Origin: DAINBT01 sp036732785
GTDB taxonomy: Bacteria > Planctomycetota > Phycisphaerae > Sedimentisphaerales > SM23-30
Length of the DNA: 26,635 nucleotides
Direction of reading: 5' to 3'
Assembly (NCBI GenBank): GCA_964537505.1
Contig: CAZICK010000053.1
Location: 1 to 26,635, forward strand
Shown here in pieces: positions 21,999 to 26,635 of the stretch. The notes beneath the pieces are model-generated. The model saw only the letters and a program-made list of their open reading frames with translations, was not told the origin of the DNA and searched no databases. Every line of letters begins with the position of its first letter. Position 1 is the stretch's first letter. A program made the position numbers and the translations under genes.

Positions 21999-24900
21999 TT
22001 ACAGTTCTTCTGCTCGATAATCTTTATCATCCAGAGCACGGCTGCGCGGGCCTGAAGGTTCATTGGGCAAACCGGGAATAAACGACTGCTTTTCATAATT
22101 AAGCTCAAATTTGTCCAGTTTTATGGTGCTTTCTTCCGTGATATTTTCCAGGTCCTCGAAGTTCACATCTTTTACAATATTGGCCTTTACGAAAACATAA
22201 AGAACACCGCTTTCCTGCGACTTGACCGTGTTTCTGAACAGTACGCCAAGCAGGGGAATATCTCCCAGGATCGGAATTTTGTTGACGGTTATCGCATCTG
22301 TAGTTCGCGTCAGACCGCCCAGTATAATAACCTTTCCATCGGGAATCGTAGCATTTGTTGTTACATTGTTGGTCGATTTCGGAGGCGGAACATTTCCGCT
22401 ACCCTCACCTTCGAAGTTGTCAACCGCCAGCGTTATCTCCAGGCTCAGAAAGTCTCTACCTTCTCTGCCTTCGCTGACGCTGGGTTTAATTTTCAACTCT
22501 GTGCCTGCATCCACATAACCGGCAAACTCAACCACCGGAATGCCGGAAATACCGGTTACCGTAAATTTGGTGGTGGGTTTTTGCCGTTTGCTGTTAATAA
22601 CAGCTTCCTGCTCACTGTTGATCAGCACCCGCGGTTTGGAAATCACCCGGCTATTAGTCTGGGTCTGCAACGCTTCCAAGGTGGCGTAGATGAAATCATC
22701 ATCAAAGAAGGCTACCGTGCCGCCGGTACCGCCGGCAAACATTTTCTCTCCCGCTGCTTTACTAATGCTACTGAGACCAAACGGTGAAACACCCCCTATT
22801 CCCCGCGTATCACCCTGGGTTCCACCCACGCTATACGCATTCTGCGCGGAAATCCCCAGCTTAAGCGCATCGTCCGTACTGATCTGTACCAGAATGGCCT
22901 CGACAAGAACCTGGGGCATGCGCCTGTCTAGTTCCTTGATGATCCTCTCGATCTCCTGGTGCTGTTTGGTGGAGGCGCGAATGCCGACAGAACAAATGTC
23001 CTCAAGGGCCACGATCGTGGGCTTGCGCTCCAGGCCGGGAATATCAACATTTTCCTTGGCCTGGGATGTCCTGGTGTCCTCCAGAAGCGCTTCCAGCGAA
23101 CTAGAGACAAACTCGGCCGTCTGATTCTCCAATTTGTAAATTCGATATGTTCCCAGTGCATCATTCGGGTCCATATCAATGTGCTCCATAATCGCCTCGA
23201 TATCGCGGAGCTGATATTCCGCGGCGTAAATAAATATCCTGTTGGTCGATTCCTGAATAGCGACGCGGATTTCCGGCTCCTCCAGACCAAAGAGTATCTG
23301 CCCGTCCTCGCCAACACGTGGTTGTTCCAGCCCCGTCAGACCGGAATCCATCCGTTGCCCGTAATCTATCCGTTGTCCGTAATCCATTTGCGAACCGGGA
23401 TTCCTCCAGCGGTCTGCCTGATCCCGCGGACGCATGCTATCTTTGTCTTTTTTGGTAATAGCCAGATCGTCCAGTATCTTCTGGACCTCCGCTGCTTCGA
23501 CATATTGCGGCTGATAAATTTTCAGTTGCATCCGATTGTATTCGCCGGGCGGCACATCCAGTACCGGCAGCAGTTCTTTGACCTGAACAATCTGCTCTTC
23601 GGTACCGACGATAAGCAGGCGATTGGTTCTCTCATCCGGCAGCAGATACGGACCGCCAGGCTCAATACTGACCATCCCCCCCATTCCCCCGAGACGGCCC
23701 CGACTACCTGTGGACGTGCGGCTGCTTCCATACCGGTTGCTTTCATACCGGCCTTGAGGATACATTGGGTCCATTTGCATTTGGCTGCTTGACATTCGTC
23801 GGGAAGAACCACCAGACTGTTCCTGTTCGTTAAGGACCGCAATCAAATCGGCTATTTGTTGAGCTATGTCGGAAGAGAGAATATGCTTAATCTGAATCGC
23901 TTCTAATTTCAGATGGATGTCCACATCGAGCAGGCCCAACAGGCCCTTAACCTGATTGATCTGCTCGTCGTTGCCGATAACCAGCAGGCGATTGGTCCTT
24001 TGGGCGGGCAACAGATACGGACCTTTAGGCACAATAACAATAAGCTGCTCCACCCTGCTCATACTGCGGCTCGACGTCGGCTGTGATGGGGTGGGGCTCC
24101 CGGGGATGCTTGGTTGGCGGGAGGAACCCGTCGATTCTCGGGACACTCCCTGAAGTGTTTTTACTTCTTCCTGTTCCGTCAGAACCACCATCAAATCCGC
24201 CAATTGCGAAGCAATCTCCGCAACCATAACATGCTTGATCCGCAACGGTACCAAATTCAGATCGATGTCAATATCAAGCAGACTCAACAGATACAGAACC
24301 TGTTCGGTTTGCTCGTCCGTACCGATCACCAGAAGTCGATTAGTCCTGATCTCGGCCACCAGATAGGGCCCTCCCGGAGAAGTCTTGACAAATTTGCTTC
24401 GGCTTTGCTGTTGCGAACCTGAAGGTGTTGCCGGTGGTCTTGCTTCGCCCGGGTCGGGTCCGGGTCCGGGTTGTTGTCGTGGACTGGAGGAAGTACTGGT
24501 TTTAGTTTCACCGTTCTCCTGCTCAGCCAGAGCCTTGATCAATTCGCCGATCTGCTCGGTGGCCTTTTCGGCCAGTAAATATTTGAGCGTCAGGGCTGTC
24601 AGTTTAACCTCACCGCCCGGCGCCGGCACATCAAGCAAACTTAACAACTCTTTAACCTGATCGATCTGCTCGTCCGAACCCACAACCAGCAGACGACGCA
24701 TTCTCTCGTCCGCTTGTATATATGGCCCTTTGCTGTCGGTTTTGCTGCTGGACGGAGCTTTGGAGTGAGAACGGGTGCTGCTTGGCTGACGCGGAGCGGG
24801 TGTTTTATCATCCGGTGGCGCCGGCGTTGTTGACTCGGCTTCGCTTTGCTCGTTCAGGGCCAAGATCAGATTGTTGATCTGTTCGGCCACCTCTGTGGCT

Positions 24901-26635
24901 GTAACATGTTCAATCGGCAGAGCCGCCAGTTTTATCTCCGGACCCGGCGCCGGCACATCAAGCAAACTTAACAACTCTCTAACCTGCTCGATCTGTTCGT
25001 CCGAACCCACAACCAGCAGACGATTCGTTCTCTCGTCCGCTTGTATGTATGGCCCTTTGCCGTCGTCGGGTTTGCTGCTCGTGGGTGGAGCTTGGGAAGG
25101 AGGACTGCTGCTCGGCTGACGCGGAACGGCTGTTCCGCCCTTTGGTGACTCCGGCGTTGTCGATGTGGTTTCGCTTTTATCATTCAGAGCCTTGATCAGA
25201 CCCTCGATCTGAGCGGCCACCTCAGCGGCCGTAACATGTTCTAACGGCAGAGGCGCCAGTTTTATCTCCGGACCCGGCACCGGCACATCGAACAGACTCA
25301 ACAGTTCTTCGACCTGCTCGATTTGCTCCTGTGAACCAACAACCAGCAGACGATTGGTTCTCTCGTCCACTTGCATATATGGCCCCTGGTCTTTGGCCTT
25401 ACTGACGGTGGTAGAGGCCGGTCTTTGGGTGGTAGGGTGGGATGGTGTTGTTCTACGCGGATCGGGATTGGGCTCGGGCTGGGGCTGCGGGTCTGGCTGG
25501 GGCTGGGGCTGGGCGGACACTGGTCCGCCTTGCGAGTTCAGAGCTTTGATCAGACTCTCGATAGATGTCTTTACGTCCTTGGCCAAAACGTATTCCGGCT
25601 GTAACGCTGTCAGCTTGATTTGGGGACCGGGCTGATCAACATCATACAGGCTCAGCAAATGCTCAAACTGTTCGATCTGTTCGTCGGTACCGATCACAAA
25701 AAGGCGATTGGTCCTTGAGTCCTCCAGAATATCAGGATCATTGTTTTTGGCAGCAACGGTAGTGGGAGTCGGTGGGATGATTTTTGTGACCCTGGAAGTT
25801 CTCCCGGGCGAGGTAGTTTCATCGCTGCTGGCTGCCGGCTTCGCCGGCTCCGGTCCGGAAGGCATTGTAGTGCTCTGAGCATTTAGGACTTTGAACAGGC
25901 CTAACACCTCTCTCTTAGCATCTGAGGTTGACATATATTGCAGCGATATGATCTTCAGATGCCGCTCCGGACCAGGTTGGTCGATCAGAGTTATTATCTC
26001 CAGCAAACGCGGAACTCGCCACGCGTAGTCGGTAATGAAAAGATGATTGCCGTCGATGGGCGATGCGGTGATAACCGAAGGATGTGGAATGAGTTGAGCC
26101 AATTTGTTTTTGACTTCTTCGAACGTAACGTGCTCCAGTTCCACTACTTGGACTACTACCAAATCGTTCGGATCGGTTGTCGGCTTCGATATTGAAGGAG
26201 TAAATATTTCGGTTTGTTTGAATACCTCGGTGTCCTGTACTATTTGCACAAACGGACCGTCTTTTACCATGCGGAACCCTGCAAAAGCCAGTACTGATTC
26301 CAACAAAGGCAGTAGCTCCCGGCGGTGTATATCACCGTATTGTTGCAGTTTCATTTGTCCGGTGGGCATTGTGCCTTTGGGGTAGATGAAATTGAGTTTT
26401 AGTTCTTTTCCGATCATTTCGAGCAGCATGTTGACGTCGATAAGATCGCTGGTCGTCTTGATCTTGACGTTGCCGTCCAACCGCTCGATTGTGGGCGGTT
26501 CCCCTTTACTGGCAGTGGCAGTGTTGGTGGACTCTTCGACGCCAGCAGAGGGAGGCTCCTCGGATGCCGGGGGTTCGGGCGCAGGCTGGGGCTCGGCAGG
26601 CTGGGGCTCGGCAGGCTGGGGCTCGGCAGGCTGGG
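21999..26635 (-). CDS. gspD: giant type II secretion secretin GspD, 5' end beyond the window
   Basis: GspD forms the outer-membrane gate of the T2SS. The frame is open to the right edge with no start seen, so the gene is partial; the visible part is 1544 codons plus two bases, against 650-750 for a typical whole GspD. Order from the N-terminus: PQPAE repeats at the edge, an N0-like domain (about 26480-26230), ten secretin-N modules (about 26165-22910), and the secretin domain with SKPRVLINSEQEA, IPDGKVIILGGLTR and KIPILGDIPLLGVLFRNT (about 22900-22150). Most modules have a first half like LEHVTAAEVAEQI and a second half like ADERTNRLLVVGSDEQIEQV. Long Pro/Ser/Thr/Gln-rich loops split the two halves. 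The protein ends without a clear pilotin-binding tail that I can recognise. Terminal residues are polar and charged (DDKDYRAEEL). Confidence 0.95.
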   Translation of the reverse strand, partial: QPAEPQPAEPQPAEPQPAPEPPASEEPPSAGVEESTNTATASKGEPPTIERLDGNVKIKTTSDLIDVNMLLEMIGKELKLNFIYPKGTMPTGQMKLQQYGDIHRRELLPLLESVLAFAGFRMVKDGPFVQIVQDTEVFKQTEIFTPSISKPTTDPNDLVVVQVVELEHVTFEEVKNKLAQLIPHPSVITASPIDGNHLFITDYAWRVPRLLEIITLIDQPGPERHLKIISLQYMSTSDAKREVLGLFKVLNAQSTTMPSGPEPAKPAASSDETTSPGRTSRVTKIIPPTPTTVAAKNNDPDILEDSRTNRLFVIGTDEQIEQFEHLLSLYDVDQPGPQIKLTALQPEYVLAKDVKTSIESLIKALNSQGGPVSAQPQPQPDPQPQPEPNPDPRRTTPSHPTTQRPASTTVSKAKDQGPYMQVDERTNRLLVVGSQEQIEQVEELLSLFDVPVPGPEIKLAPLPLEHVTAAEVAAQIEGLIKALNDKSETTSTTPESPKGGTAVPRQPSSSPPSQAPPTSSKPDDGKGPYIQADERTNRLLVVGSDEQIEQVRELLSLLDVPAPGPEIKLAALPIEHVTATEVAEQINNLILALNEQSEAESTTPAPPDDKTPAPRQPSSTRSHSKAPSSSKTDSKGPYIQADERMRRLLVVGSDEQIDQVKELLSLLDVPAPGGEVKLTALTLKYLLAEKATEQIGELIKALAEQENGETKTSTSSSPRQQPGPGPDPGEARPPATPSGSQQQSRSKFVKTSPGGPYLVAEIRTNRLLVIGTDEQTEQVLYLLSLLDIDIDLNLVPLRIKHVMVAEIASQLADLMVVLTEQEEVKTLQGVSRESTGSSRQPSIPGSPTPSQPTSSRSMSRVEQLIVIVPKGPYLLPAQRTNRLLVIGNDEQINQVKGLLGLLDVDIHLKLEAIQIKHILSSDIAQQIADLIAVLNEQEQSGGSSRRMSSSQMQMDPMYPQGRYESNRYGSSRTSTGSRGRLGGMGGMVSIEPGGPYLLPDERTNRLLIVGTEEQIVQVKELLPVLDVPPGEYNRMQLKIYQPQYVEAAEVQKILDDLAITKKDKDSMRPRDQADRWRNPGSQMDYGQRIDYGQRMDSGLTGLEQPRVGEDGQILFGLEEPEIRVAIQESTNRIFIYAAEYQLRDIEAIMEHIDMDPNDALGTYRIYKLENQTAEFVSSSLEALLEDTRTSQAKENVDIPGLERKPTIVALEDICSVGIRASTKQHQEIERIIKELDRRMPQVLVEAILVQISTDDALKLGISAQNAYSVGGTQGDTRGIGGVSPFGLSSISKAAGEKMFAGGTGGTVAFFDDDFIYATLEALQTQTNSRVISKPRVLINSEQEAVINSKRQKPTTKFTVTGISGIPVVEFAGYVDAGTELKIKPSVSEGREGRDFLSLEITLAVDNFEGEGSGNVPPPKSTNNVTTNATIPDGKVIILGGLTRTTDAITVNKIPILGDIPLLGVLFRNTVKSQESGVLYVFVKANIVKDVNFEDLENITEESTIKLDKFELNYEKQSFIPGLPNEPSGPRSRALDDKDYRAEEL
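23550..25730 (-). repeat. tandem secretin-N module repeats inside gspD
   Basis: Seven consecutive copies of the (E/T)RTNRLLVVG..EQI(E/D)QV..LLSLLD segment recur from 25730 down to 23550. The three central spacings are close to constant: the CCGGCACATC-type segment at 25278, 24948 and 24621 gives periods of 330 and 327 bases. Long stretches between the copies at about 24620-24735 and 24945-25065 are almost identical in DNA, indicating recent duplication or gene conversion. Confidence 0.85.
26591..26635 (-). repeat. 15-nt minisatellite in the gspD 5' region, running off the window
   Basis: Three exact copies of GCTCGGCAGGCTGGG (+ strand) occupy 26591-26605, 26606-26620 and 26621-26635, with a partial diverged copy at 26579-26590. 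In the gspD frame each unit encodes PQPAE. The array reaches the edge, so its full copy number is unknown. Confidence 0.9.

Noticed and set aside
22959..23792. 277-aa open frame on the + strand within gspD
   Set aside because: It is antisense to the conserved secretin modules and is explained by base composition.

Overview
The window most likely comes from a planctomycete, probably of the class Phycisphaerae. Three things suggest this: a very large repeat-built surface protein with GGGM/FxxN β-helix repeats and a half-dockerin C-terminus, a gspDEFGHIJKLM type II secretion (T2SS) cluster with a greatly enlarged secretin, and long TPR proteins. The assignment rests on protein style only, because no rRNA or marker gene is present.

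Layout. Bases 1-341 are non-coding and highly structured: six tandem 11-nt repeats, an 11-bp hairpin, three 8-nt repeats, G-runs, and a good sigma70-like promoter at 264-293. The promoter serves a 1750-aa secreted β-helix protein (342-5594, +). This protein converges, across a hairpin terminator, on a membrane-anchored protein of unknown function (5658-7073, -) whose C-terminus resembles the calcium-binding end of a major pseudopilin. That gene diverges from a GalT-family nucleotidylyltransferase (7195-8205, +). Between the two lie back-to-back promoters around a 6-bp inverted repeat. After a 366-base gap with palindromes come two + strand TPR genes: a cytoplasmic one (8572-10278) and an exported TPR/HEAT-like one (10427-12976).

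From 13065 to the right edge everything is on the - strand and forms one T2SS locus. Read in transcription order it is gspD (5' end outside the window), gspE, gspF, gspG, gspH, gspI, gspJ, gspK, gspL, gspM. It encodes the outer-membrane secretin, the motor ATPase, the inner-membrane platform, five (pseudo)pilins and the two assembly-platform proteins. No gspC or prepilin peptidase (gspO) lies within the window. Spacing is tight from gspH to gspM. Gaps of 73-98 nt separate gspD/E, E/F, F/G and G/H, and the gspD-gspE gap holds a consensus-like internal promoter.

The most striking feature is the secretin. After its N0-like domain I count ten secretin-N-type modules, where a standard GspD has three (N1-N3). 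Seven or eight of these carry Pro/Ser/Thr/Gln-rich loops inside the module. The visible part alone exceeds 1540 residues. This predicts an unusually long periplasmic channel, perhaps matched to the wide planctomycete periplasm. Other points: three genes (5658-7073, galT, gspE) have -10 boxes so close to the ATG that their mRNAs should be leaderless or nearly so; A8-A9 tracts sit in gspI, gspK, gspL and gspM; GspK has an Asp/Pro/Asn-rich insert; GspI has a C-terminal extension. A plausible but unproven link is that the T2SS exports the signal-peptide-bearing repeat protein.
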